Below are positions 1-6,520 of a stretch of 12,272 bases of DNA, in pieces (positions within the stretch are counted from its first letter, which is position 1; each line of letters begins with the position of its first letter). The stretch is from assembly GCA_004554255.1 (NCBI GenBank), contig SFNC01000058.1:1-12272 (forward strand), written 5' to 3'. Both the position numbers and the translations under genes were made by a program. The notes under the pieces are model-generated. The model saw nothing but the letters and a program-made list of their open reading frames with translations. It was not told the origin of the DNA and made no database searches. Source of the DNA: Bacteroidales bacterium. GTDB lineage: Bacteria > Bacteroidota > Bacteroidia > Bacteroidales > Muribaculaceae.

Positions 1-1437
1 ATTAGGCAGGGTGTATACAAAAATCGCCGGACTTGGGAAAAATTCCTCGCTGGAAATAGTGTCCATATACTTTATGTCATTGCTGTCGCATCCGGTCTTA
101 GTCACCAGCACAACAGCAGTATCAGACTGATTCTCAGTACAATCAGACACGCTCAACAGCTTTTCAGCGGCGATGAAGGCAAGCTTGCAGAGGCCGTCCA
201 TCTTGTGAAACTTAGGGTATCTGATACCGTTTTGACGGTATAATTCGTCAAGCGGACATGAGTTGTCTATCACGCATGAGTCCCTTACATACATATCCTT
301 CTCGGACATGCTGTCCGAGGAATATCCGCGGCAATAGCGGACTGCGGCATTTACGCCACCAAAGCCCGACATCAGCTTTACAAACGAGTTTACATCGTCC
401 AATTTTTGAGTTTCGGACGTCACCTTTATCGGCTTGCTGACCCCGAGCGTGGAGAATCCGAGAGTGGGAAGAATGCACCCCTCCTCGGCAGCCATCAGCG
501 ACATTATCGTCTCAAGGACACCGGCAGCGCCCAAAGTATGGCCGAAGTATCCCTTAAGGCTGTAAACCGGGACCTCGGCGAGTCCGGCACGGGTGATGGC
601 AATGGATTCCATCTCGTCATTATAAAGCGTGGCCGTGCCATGTGCGTTAATGAACGCCGGTAAATTATCTATGCTGATATTCAACGCCTTAAGACACTGA
701 TACGAGCCTTCGCCGGTACGCGACGGACCGGATATGTGGTTCGCATCATTGCGTATCGCCCCGTCAGCAATCACAAAATCGTCCGGAGCAGGTGAATCCT
801 TGCCCTCAAAGATTATGGTTGCCGAAGCCTCGCCAAGATTAAGGCCGCATCTGTCGGCGTCGAAGGGCCGGCAAGCGTCGATACTGAGAGCCTTGAAAGA
901 CTGAAATCCGCTGACAATGAACCGGGAAAGCTCATCAGCGCCAATAACTACAACATATCGGGCGTTACCGCTCTCTATCAGCCGTTTAGCTACAATCTGC
1001 GCCGCCAGTCCGGAGATACAGGCATTGCTTACCACAACAGGAGCTGTGGTGCCGCCGAGAGCTTTCACCACCTTTTCCGCCGCGACATCCGCATCCGTAA
1101 AATCAGGTGTTCCGAGAAGGCTTACGTTCGCTTTTGTCGTAGAGATTACAAAGCGCACATCCGGGCTCGAAGCGTCAATTCCGGACATCAGAATGGCCGG
1201 AGCCGCCGAGGCCACGCACAAAGCCTCGAAATTCGTAAGCGACTGAGACACAAGGCCTATAAACGCACGCACTGCATTATAATCGAAAACCGAGGCATAG
1301 GCCGGCTCGGGCAATCCGAACAGACTGTCGTGAAAGCGCAATGAAGACTCTCCCTGACGGACCGCCATGTAATTAGCCAGGCTTCCGGCTCCAATAGGCG
1401 TTATGACGTAATGTGCTAATACGCAAGCTTTTCTCAT
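1..1437 (-). CDS. Beta-ketoacyl synthase with C-terminal ketosynthase-like extension (3' end beyond window)
   Basis: Partial: 479 codons are open from ATG at 1437 to the left edge with no stop. The first ~370 residues are a complete FabF-type condensing enzyme. Visible are the nucleophile Cys140 in SNACISG, RPFDADRCGLNLGE (as in FabF), His266 in NAHGTAT, Lys295 and His300 in LKGYFGHTLGAAG, and the SGFGGVNA loop at about 357-364. All three catalytic positions are present, so it should be an active ketosynthase rather than a chain-length factor. From about Met377 a second region follows (YPKFHKMDG at 407-415, SPAIFVYTLPN at 469-479). I recall this as a separate ~190-residue ketosynthase-like protein in related Bacteroidetes clusters; here it is in frame. 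The start codon overlaps the thioesterase stop by one base (TGATG), which implies translational coupling. Likely role: condensation in aryl-polyene chain elongation, possibly paired with the FabF-like protein at 4522-5748. The ketosynthase assignment is firm; the exact role is inferred. Confidence 0.9.
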   Translation of the reverse strand, partial: MRKACVLAHYVITPIGAGSLANYMAVRQGESSLRFHDSLFGLPEPAYASVFDYNAVRAFIGLVSQSLTNFEALCVASAAPAILMSGIDASSPDVRFVISTTKANVSLLGTPDFTDADVAAEKVVKALGGTTAPVVVSNACISGLAAQIVAKRLIESGNARYVVVIGADELSRFIVSGFQSFKALSIDACRPFDADRCGLNLGEASATIIFEGKDSPAPDDFVIADGAIRNDANHISGPSRTGEGSYQCLKALNISIDNLPAFINAHGTATLYNDEMESIAITRAGLAEVPVYSLKGYFGHTLGAAGVLETIMSLMAAEEGCILPTLGFSTLGVSKPIKVTSETQKLDDVNSFVKLMSGFGGVNAAVRYCRGYSSDSMSEKDMYVRDSCVIDNSCPLDELYRQNGIRYPKFHKMDGLCKLAFIAAEKLLSVSDCTENQSDTAVVLVTKTGCDSNDIKYMDTISSEEFFPSPAIFVYTLPN

Positions 1438-1859
1438 CAGAAAACCTCCCATTTATTTTGCCACTCGCGGTAGAATCCGGGGCTTTCCCACAGCAATTCA
1501 TAGTTCAGGTCCATGAACACCTGTGTGCTTTCGCCAAAAGCCATAACCTCGCCATTCTCCGGGTCGATTATTTCGTATCTGAAAACTATTTTGGCCGCCT
1601 CGGTAGGCATATAAGTTATCCTGATAACCGGTTTCTGGCCGTATCTTATAGGCTTTCTCCAATGGAACGTCATGTCCACGAGAGGAGCGTAACAGCCATT
1701 ATCGAAAAAAGTCATGTACGCCAGGCCGTATCGCTCGCCGAAAGCCTCTCTGGCATCCTCGAAATAAAGCATATACGAGCCATGCCATACCACATTCATT
1801 GAGTCAACCTCGCTGAATCGTATGTCAAGACGTTTTTCTACGGACAGAACATTGGCCAT
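1437..1859 (-). CDS. Hotdog-fold acyl thioesterase (4-hydroxybenzoyl-CoA thioesterase / YbgC type)
   Basis: The protein has 140 residues, a normal length for a single-hotdog thioesterase. The N-terminal signature RFSEVDSMNVVWHGSYMLYF (14-33) matches the YbgC/FcbC pattern R(Y/F)xExDxxGxVxHxxYxxxxE, with the expected catalytic Asp19 and with His26. The family hydrolyses acyl-CoA or acyl-ACP thioesters in the cytoplasm. It lies one base downstream of the dehydratase stop and its own stop overlaps the start of the next ketosynthase, so it is a coupled member of the operon. By position it probably releases the finished polyene acid from the ACP or removes stalled chains; that choice is inference. 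There is no signal peptide. The fold is clear; the substrate cannot be read from the sequence. Confidence 0.85.
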   Translation of the reverse strand: MANVLSVEKRLDIRFSEVDSMNVVWHGSYMLYFEDAREAFGERYGLAYMTFFDNGCYAPLVDMTFHWRKPIRYGQKPVIRITYMPTEAAKIVFRYEIIDPENGEVMAFGESTQVFMDLNYELLWESPGFYREWQNKWEVF

Positions 1860-1860
1860 A

Positions 1861-2304
1861 TCACTGAGGTTTTATTGTATCCTGAGTAACAGCAATTTTC
1901 ATCTCTGCGGACGCGACAACCTCTTCCCCCACCCTTGCCGTGGCCTGCGTGAGGAACATGTTGAAGACCTGACCGGTGATGTCAACATCCACCGTCACCG
2001 TCTCACCTACGCGCGGGCAACGCATTATGTTATAACCCTTTACGGCGCCGATATATCCGATTGTCGGTTCGGTCATACCGTCAAGGCTGTTGAGATAACC
2101 GAGCCTTGCCGCGCAAGTCTGCGCCATGGTTTCTATCAGCGCCTCGGCCACCAGCCGGCCGTCGCTGACAAAGATATTATCAGCGGCCACGAAGAATTGC
2201 GACTGAGTGTGCACATCGGTGACTTCTGTGAGACGGTCAATCATCACAAAGGGAGGCTGCTGCGGCAACCACTGGCGAGCGTCATTTTCCTGTATCTTTG
2301 TCAT
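1861..2304 (-). CDS. FabZ-like hotdog 3-hydroxyacyl-ACP dehydratase of the aryl-polyene type
   Basis: The chosen start at 2304 gives 147 residues beginning MTKIQENDARQWLPQQPPFV. The frame is open to an ATG at 2382, but the shorter start puts the conserved LPxxPPFVMIDR segment (13-24) near the N-terminus as in FabZ, leaves a 23-base rather than 101-base overlap with the acyltransferase, and has a GGA-containing purine stretch upstream. LIETMAQT (56-63) aligns with LxEAMAQ of FabZ, so the helix glutamate (Glu58) is kept. The GHFPG loop carrying the catalytic His of FabZ is absent: residues 44-51 read IFVSDGRL and the segment is shorter. I recall the same loss in related Bacteroidetes cluster proteins, so this is probably a family trait. 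Likely role: dehydration of the 3-hydroxyacyl-ACP to the conjugated enoyl form, or the non-catalytic half of a dehydratase pair as proposed for ApeI/ApeP. Membership of the hotdog family is clear; activity is less so. Confidence 0.75.
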   Translation of the reverse strand: MTKIQENDARQWLPQQPPFVMIDRLTEVTDVHTQSQFFVAADNIFVSDGRLVAEALIETMAQTCAARLGYLNSLDGMTEPTIGYIGAVKGYNIMRCPRVGETVTVDVDITGQVFNMFLTQATARVGEEVVASAEMKIAVTQDTIKPQ

Positions 2305-3175
2305 CGTTCCAAAAGGGATAAAAATTAAACCATTGGCATGGGTATTTGCGAGCTGTATCAGAGAGCGAACCGGCATAAGCATGAGCCAGCTCCGTGGCCT
2401 TCAGCGAGCCGTCGGAAATCGGGAGAACCTTAACCTTATATCGCGAATATCCCGTTTTGTTAACGAAAACCGCCAACACCGGGACACTGCGGGCCGCAGC
2501 AACCTTGAACGGACCTGCCGGGAGCGCGGCGAGAGAATCCAGCACCGGGACTTCGAGAGTCTTACGAGAACCCAGACTGCGGTCGGCGGCCATTGAAACA
2601 ATGTCACCGCCGGCCAGGGCATTGTTTATTTCAAACAAATGGCTGAGGTCGTCGGACGTCAATATCTGTCTGATATTGTGCCGCGACAGCACTCTCTGGC
2701 GGTTTCTGATAACATTCGGGGCCTCGCCGCCGTATGCCACCACATGGAATTTCTTGCCTTCCGAAGTGAGTTTGTATCCCGCCATCTCAAAGTTTCCGCA
2801 ATGGCTGCTGAATATCATAAAACCGTCGGCCGAGTCATTTAATGCAGCGTAATGCCCGTAACCTTCCAGATCAATCCGGAAGCGTTTCCCGGCATATAGC
2901 ATGAATCTGTCCAGGACTGCCATGCCGAAGCACACATAATCGCGGTAAAGATTCCAGGCTGCTTTCAGCCTGCCGTTGCCATGCCTGCGCCTGAAGTAGC
3001 GGTATATGCTTCTGCGTTGCGATGCACCGGAGAAGATATAGCCCACAGACACCAATGCCATCAGCGAATACGGCATCCACTTAGGCAGGATGCGACATGC
3101 CGCAATCAGGGCACGGTGCATCCGCGGCGTCCCGTCGGTACGACCCTGCCACTCAGGCTGCGAGTTTCCGTTCAA
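2282..3175 (-). CDS. LpxL/HtrB-like lipid acyltransferase
   Basis: The protein has 297 residues, typical of the LpxL/LpxM (Kdo2-lipid A acyltransferase) superfamily. A hydrophobic N-terminal stretch (about 35-50) suggests anchoring to the inner face of the cytoplasmic membrane. SSHCGNFE (123-130) supplies the family HX4E catalytic pair, His125 and Glu130. Later conserved-looking blocks are VSMAADRS (193-200) and LPAGPFKVAAARSVPVLAVF (218-237). The family moves an acyl chain from acyl-ACP to a lipid hydroxyl. The gene starts 23 bases inside the ACP gene and ends 23 bases inside the dehydratase gene, so it belongs to the operon. The likely job is transfer of the polyene acyl group to a lipid acceptor, anchoring the pigment in the envelope; the acceptor is unknown. 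An internal Met19 is an alternative start that would remove the overlap with the ACP gene. A general lipid A enzyme is less likely in this setting. Confidence 0.85.
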   Translation of the reverse strand: MNGNSQPEWQGRTDGTPRMHRALIAACRILPKWMPYSLMALVSVGYIFSGASQRRSIYRYFRRRHGNGRLKAAWNLYRDYVCFGMAVLDRFMLYAGKRFRIDLEGYGHYAALNDSADGFMIFSSHCGNFEMAGYKLTSEGKKFHVVAYGGEAPNVIRNRQRVLSRHNIRQILTSDDLSHLFEINNALAGGDIVSMAADRSLGSRKTLEVPVLDSLAALPAGPFKVAAARSVPVLAVFVNKTGYSRYKVKVLPISDGSLKATELAHAYAGSLSDTARKYPCQWFNFYPFWNDDKDTGK

Positions 3176-3398
3176 TATAGTCGCAGAAATCCTTGTAAGT
3201 TACAACTCCCGCCATCTCTTCGGGCTTGATTTTAAAGCCGAAGCGCTTTTCAACAATAACCACGATATCCACAAAGTCCAACGAGTCGATACCGAGGTCA
3301 TCCTTGAGGCGTGCATCGGGAGTGATGACATCCTGCTCAATTTCCAGGTCGTCTATCAGGAAGTCTGTAACATTCTGTTCTATCTCTTGTCTTGTCAT
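3153..3398 (-). CDS. Acyl carrier protein
   Basis: This is an 81-residue acidic protein with the ACP signature DDLGIDSLDFVDIV (33-46). Ser39 is the predicted site of 4'-phosphopantetheine attachment. The four-helix ACP pattern is complete (start MTRQEIEQNV, end FCDYIERKL). It should hold the growing polyene chain as a thioester for the ketosynthases, ketoreductase and dehydratase encoded around it, and donate it to the acyltransferase whose start lies within the last 23 bases of this gene. A 29-base, very A+T-rich spacer separates it from the methyltransferase upstream, one of the longer gaps in the operon. An embedded ACP distinct from the housekeeping AcpP is usual in aryl-polyene and flexirubin clusters. 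The identification is secure. Confidence 0.96.
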   Translation of the reverse strand: MTRQEIEQNVTDFLIDDLEIEQDVITPDARLKDDLGIDSLDFVDIVVIVEKRFGFKIKPEEMAGVVTYKDFCDYIERKLAA

Positions 3399-3427
3399 GT
3401 CTAATATAATAATATAATAATGTGTAT

Positions 3428-4525
3428 TTACTTTTTAGTGCAAGTTATAATAGAGTGTCCGAGTCCGATATTGTCGGTAATATCCGCCACCTGCAGTCCG
3501 GCCTTTTCTATGAGAGATACAAAACGGTCGGAGTGGTACATTTTGCTGTTTCCATTTGCGATAGCGGTAAAGTAGACACTTGTAAGCGTTAGGCACAGCG
3601 CGGCGGGTTCAAATTTCTGTCTGTCCCAAAGCGTCTCCATAATCATCACCCGGGTGTCCGGAGCGGCGACCTTGGCCACACGGTTCAGAATCCCGACAAT
3701 TTCGTCCTCGCTGAAACAGTCCAGGAACTGGCTCATCCAAATCACGTCGTAATGCCTGTCTGCGGGCAGTTGCGCTTCCGGGTCAAGGAGATTGGTGCCG
3801 CATCCGCGAATACGCTCGGCCCCCGGTTTCCCGGCGATGTTCTGCTGCATAAGGCCTATCTGCTGCGGCAGATCCACAATCGTAACACTGACGTTCGGGT
3901 CGCGGCTCACACACTGCAGTGCCCACCGGCCGGTGTTTCCGCCGATGTCCATAAGCGACTTTACCGGTTTGGCAAACACCTTGTCAAGCGCGGCTGAGAA
4001 AGAAGTGTCGCTATAGAAATGGTCGAACCCGAACCAGCTTTTCTGCACCCTCGGTTCCAGGGACGACAGCCCCTCATAAACCGTGGGCCAGTCTCCGAGG
4101 CGAGCCAAACCGGCGGGAAGCCCCTCGTCCAAAGCCTTGTCCAGGTCGTAGAACCCAAGGTAATTTACGTAATGGTTAAAGTCCATATTAACCCTTGTGG
4201 AAGCGTCCGTAAGCAGGAACCATCCCGTCTTGCTGAGGCTGTACCGGTCGGTTTCCGGGTCAATCAGAACCGTGCCTATTGACAGCGATGCCTCGAGGAG
4301 GATGCGCGCGGCATAGTCCGAGATTGCCGCTTTTTCGGCTATTTCGGCAAGTGTAAGGCCAGAGTCCGAGTCGCGGAGCATATCCAGAATGCCCTTTTCC
4401 ACCATGATGCGCGACACCTGGAAAACAGCAGGTCCCCACGCTATAAACTGCGCGGCCCGCTGAGCCTCGCGAGCGCTCAGGGTGTCATTGCAATATCGCT
4501 TGCGTATGTCCTCGGACAGGTTCAT
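3428..4525 (-). CDS. SAM-dependent methyltransferase, O-methyltransferase family 2 type
   Basis: The protein has 365 residues. The N-terminal ~110 residues are helical with a winged-helix look (LTLAEIAEKAAISDYAARIL, 58-77), as in the dimerisation domain of plant-COMT-like O-methyltransferases. The Rossmann domain follows, with SAM motif I LMDIGGNTGRWALQ (191-204), the acidic ribose-binding end of strand 2 at TIVDLP (215-220), and IWMSQFLDCFSEDE (262-275) at the place where family members have the catalytic base in LHDWSDE. No His is present there, so catalysis must differ from COMT or the substrate may not be a simple phenol; I recall SQFLDCFS-like sequence in related Bacteroidetes proteins. 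The start codon overlaps the upstream ketosynthase stop (ATGA). Methylation of the aryl head group or of the polyene chain is the likely role. Fold certain, substrate unknown. Confidence 0.82.
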   Translation of the reverse strand: MNLSEDIRKRYCNDTLSAREAQRAAQFIAWGPAVFQVSRIMVEKGILDMLRDSDSGLTLAEIAEKAAISDYAARILLEASLSIGTVLIDPETDRYSLSKTGWFLLTDASTRVNMDFNHYVNYLGFYDLDKALDEGLPAGLARLGDWPTVYEGLSSLEPRVQKSWFGFDHFYSDTSFSAALDKVFAKPVKSLMDIGGNTGRWALQCVSRDPNVSVTIVDLPQQIGLMQQNIAGKPGAERIRGCGTNLLDPEAQLPADRHYDVIWMSQFLDCFSEDEIVGILNRVAKVAAPDTRVMIMETLWDRQKFEPAALCLTLTSVYFTAIANGNSKMYHSDRFVSLIEKAGLQVADITDNIGLGHSIITCTKK

Positions 4526-5748
4526 TTCTCCACTTTTTTAATTATAATCGCGCTGTTTGTTCCGCCGAAACCGAAAGAATTGGACAGTGCAAGTTTAATA
4601 TCCGCGTCCTTCGCCTCCGTGACCATATTCAGGTCCCTGACCTCGTCAATCGGATTGTCAAGATTGATATTCGGGGCGGCGAAACCGCTGTTCATCATTA
4701 TCAGAGTATATACAGCCTCGGAGGCACCGGCCATCCAGCACTCGTGTCCGGTCATTGATTTCGTTGACGATACCAACGCGTGCTTGCCGGCGAACAGCTT
4801 CTGCAGCGCCTTGGCCTCGTGGAGATCTCCCTGCGGTGTGGATGTCGCGTGAGCGTTGATATAGTCAATGTCATCTGCCGAGACACCGGCATCGTCCATG
4901 GCCCGCTGCATTGCAATCACCGAGCCCTCGTCCGAAGCCGACGAGATACCGCCGCCGTTGGACGAGAAACCGTATCCCACAATCTCGCCGAGGATGTTGG
5001 CACCGCGGGCCACGGCATGGTCATAGTCCTCAATCACCAAAGCCGCCGCGCCACCGGAGGGAATAAGCCCGTCACGGTCGGCGTCGAAGGGGCGTGAAGC
5101 CTTTTCAGGCTCGTCCATACGTGCCGAGAATGCCGCCAGCGCGTCGAAAGTTGCCATACTGTAATAGTTTACCTCCTGCGCGCCTCCGGCTATAACCATG
5201 TCCTGAAGTCCCTGTTTGATAAGCAGATAAGCCAGTCCTATGGAATGAGAGCCACTGGCGCAGGCCGCGCTCACAGTAAAGTTTATACCTTTAAGGCGGA
5301 AGATTGTACTCAGATTCATGGTCACCGTGGAGTTCATGCTCTGGAAAATAAGGCCTGAGCCCAACAGTGCCGAGTCATGCTTCTCAGCCATTATATTGGC
5401 GGCCTCCACAACCGGCTTTGCCGACGAATCATTTCCGAAAATGATTCCTATCTCGTTATTATCCAGATAGTTGTCATCAATATTTGCCGACTGCAGTGCC
5501 TGCCTGGTAGCCATATATGCAAATTCGGCTTCCTCGCTGAGGCCTATGCGCGAGCGGCGGTCAAGCAGACCCTTCAGCTTGGGACGCGCAACGATTCCGG
5601 TGAGACCGGACTGATAGCCATACTCCAGGCGGTCATTATCCAGACATATCCCGGATTTTCCTGCACGCAGCGAAGCCTCTACCTCGGCGACATCGTTGCC
5701 GAGGCACGACCATATTCCCATTCCGGTTATTACTACTCGTCTTTGCAT
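4522..5748 (-). CDS. FabF-like 3-oxoacyl-ACP synthase (KAS II type)
   Basis: The chosen start at 5748 gives 408 residues beginning MQRRVVITGMGIWSCLG, the standard FabF N-terminus. The frame is open further upstream to 5871, but that extension runs through the end of the ketoreductase gene and resembles no ketosynthase. Catalytic residues are all present and close to E. coli FabF numbering: Cys163 in VSAACASGS, His300 in NAHATSTPQGD, Lys330 and His335 in STKSMTGHE. The gatekeeper loop is SNSFGFGGTN (389-398). It catalyses decarboxylative Claisen condensation of malonyl-ACP with the growing chain in the cytoplasm. Type II aryl-polyene systems often use two FabF-like subunits, and the second ketosynthase at the left end of the operon is the natural partner. 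It overlaps the methyltransferase start by 4 bases and lies 37 bases after the ketoreductase stop. Confidence 0.94.
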   Translation of the reverse strand: MQRRVVITGMGIWSCLGNDVAEVEASLRAGKSGICLDNDRLEYGYQSGLTGIVARPKLKGLLDRRSRIGLSEEAEFAYMATRQALQSANIDDNYLDNNEIGIIFGNDSSAKPVVEAANIMAEKHDSALLGSGLIFQSMNSTVTMNLSTIFRLKGINFTVSAACASGSHSIGLAYLLIKQGLQDMVIAGGAQEVNYYSMATFDALAAFSARMDEPEKASRPFDADRDGLIPSGGAAALVIEDYDHAVARGANILGEIVGYGFSSNGGGISSASDEGSVIAMQRAMDDAGVSADDIDYINAHATSTPQGDLHEAKALQKLFAGKHALVSSTKSMTGHECWMAGASEAVYTLIMMNSGFAAPNINLDNPIDEVRDLNMVTEAKDADIKLALSNSFGFGGTNSAIIIKKVEK

Positions 5749-5769
5749 ATTCTTACGTCTTGTTACATT

Positions 5770-5799
5770 GTTAATATAAACCGCGTTAATATAAACCGC
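5770..5799. repeat. 15-base perfect tandem duplication at the end of the ketoreductase gene
   Basis: On the plus strand GTTAATATAAACCGC occurs at 5770-5784 and again at 5785-5799 without interruption. It covers the last sense codons and the TAA of the ketoreductase gene and lengthens the gap to the next ketosynthase from 22 to 37 bases. Both copies contain an identical TATTAA. It looks like a recent replication-slippage event. Confidence 0.9.
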
Positions 5800-6511
5800 C
5801 GTTGATAGATATTGCCTGTCCGGTGATATATGCCGCGGAATCCGAAGCAAGGAAGGCGACCAGGTCCGCAACCTCGTCGGCGCGTCCGAATCTGCGCATC
5901 GGCACCAGTTTCTTAAGCTCGTCGCGGTCCAGCCCGGCCGTCATGTCACTTTCTATAAATCCGGGGCAGACGGCGTTAACCGTAACCTTGCGCTGTGCCA
6001 CCTCCTGGCTTAGCGCCCGCGTGGCACCGATGAGGGCTGCTTTGGCGGCCGAATAGTTCACCTGTCCCGGCAGACCCTTAAGTCCCGACAGCGACGAAAT
6101 ATTTATGACACGGCCATGACGGTGCGTGAGCATGTCCTTGAGCAGACGTCGGGTAAGATAGAAAAACCCGTTCAGAGTGGTATCCAGCACGCTGTGCCAC
6201 TCGTCATTCTGCATGAAAATCATCAGATTATCGCGACGTATTCCGGCGTTATTCACCAGAATATCCACATAGTCCTCCGGATGAGCCTGCGCCCAGCTTT
6301 CCAGCGCGGCCTCAATGGCCTCGGGGTCCGAGACATCGAACTGCAGGAGCTCGGCTTTTCCACCGGCAGCATCAATCTCCGCCACCAGGGAGGCGGCGGC
6401 ATCTATGTTGCTGAGGCAATTCACTATGACAGGAAAACCGTCCTGAGCAAGTTTCAGCGCCACAGCACGCCCTATTCCGCGCGAACTTCCTGTTACAAGT
6501 GCATACTTCAT
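5786..6511 (-). CDS. FabG-like 3-oxoacyl-ACP reductase (short-chain dehydrogenase)
   Basis: The protein has 241 residues, the usual FabG length. It shows the classical SDR motifs in order: nucleotide-binding TGSSRGIG (7-14), NNAG (87-90), and the tetrad Asn114, Ser140 (in INISSLSG), Tyr153 and Lys157 (YSAAK), then CPGFIESDM and C-terminal GQAISINGGLY. It should reduce the 3-oxoacyl-ACP formed by the ketosynthases to the 3-hydroxy form with NADPH; the cofactor is inferred from the family. It begins 9 bases after the ammonia-lyase stop with a TAGAAATGA start context. Its 3' end is unusual: a perfect 15-base tandem duplication covers the stop codon, so GGTTTATATTAA occurs twice in a row. Since 15 is a multiple of three the encoded C-terminus is unaffected. 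This is a cluster-specific paralogue; the housekeeping fabG is expected elsewhere in the genome. Confidence 0.94.
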   Translation of the reverse strand: MKYALVTGSSRGIGRAVALKLAQDGFPVIVNCLSNIDAAASLVAEIDAAGGKAELLQFDVSDPEAIEAALESWAQAHPEDYVDILVNNAGIRRDNLMIFMQNDEWHSVLDTTLNGFFYLTRRLLKDMLTHRHGRVINISSLSGLKGLPGQVNYSAAKAALIGATRALSQEVAQRKVTVNAVCPGFIESDMTAGLDRDELKKLVPMRRFGRADEVADLVAFLASDSAAYITGQAISINGGLY

Positions 6512-6520
6512 TTCTATCTT

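Noticed and set aside
1822..2328. A 168-codon plus-strand open frame antisense to the dehydratase gene.
   Set aside because: The minus-strand frame has clear hotdog motifs and fits the operon; the plus-strand translation shows no family pattern.
2305..2382. Upstream extension of the dehydratase to an ATG at 2382.
   Set aside because: It would overlap the acyltransferase by about 100 bases and add residues not seen in FabZ-like proteins; the start at 2304 fits the family length.
5749..5871. Upstream extension of the FabF-like ketosynthase to an ATG at 5871.
   Set aside because: The extra 41 residues overlap the end of the ketoreductase gene and are made in part by the 15-base duplication; MQRRVVITG at 5748 is the standard FabF start.
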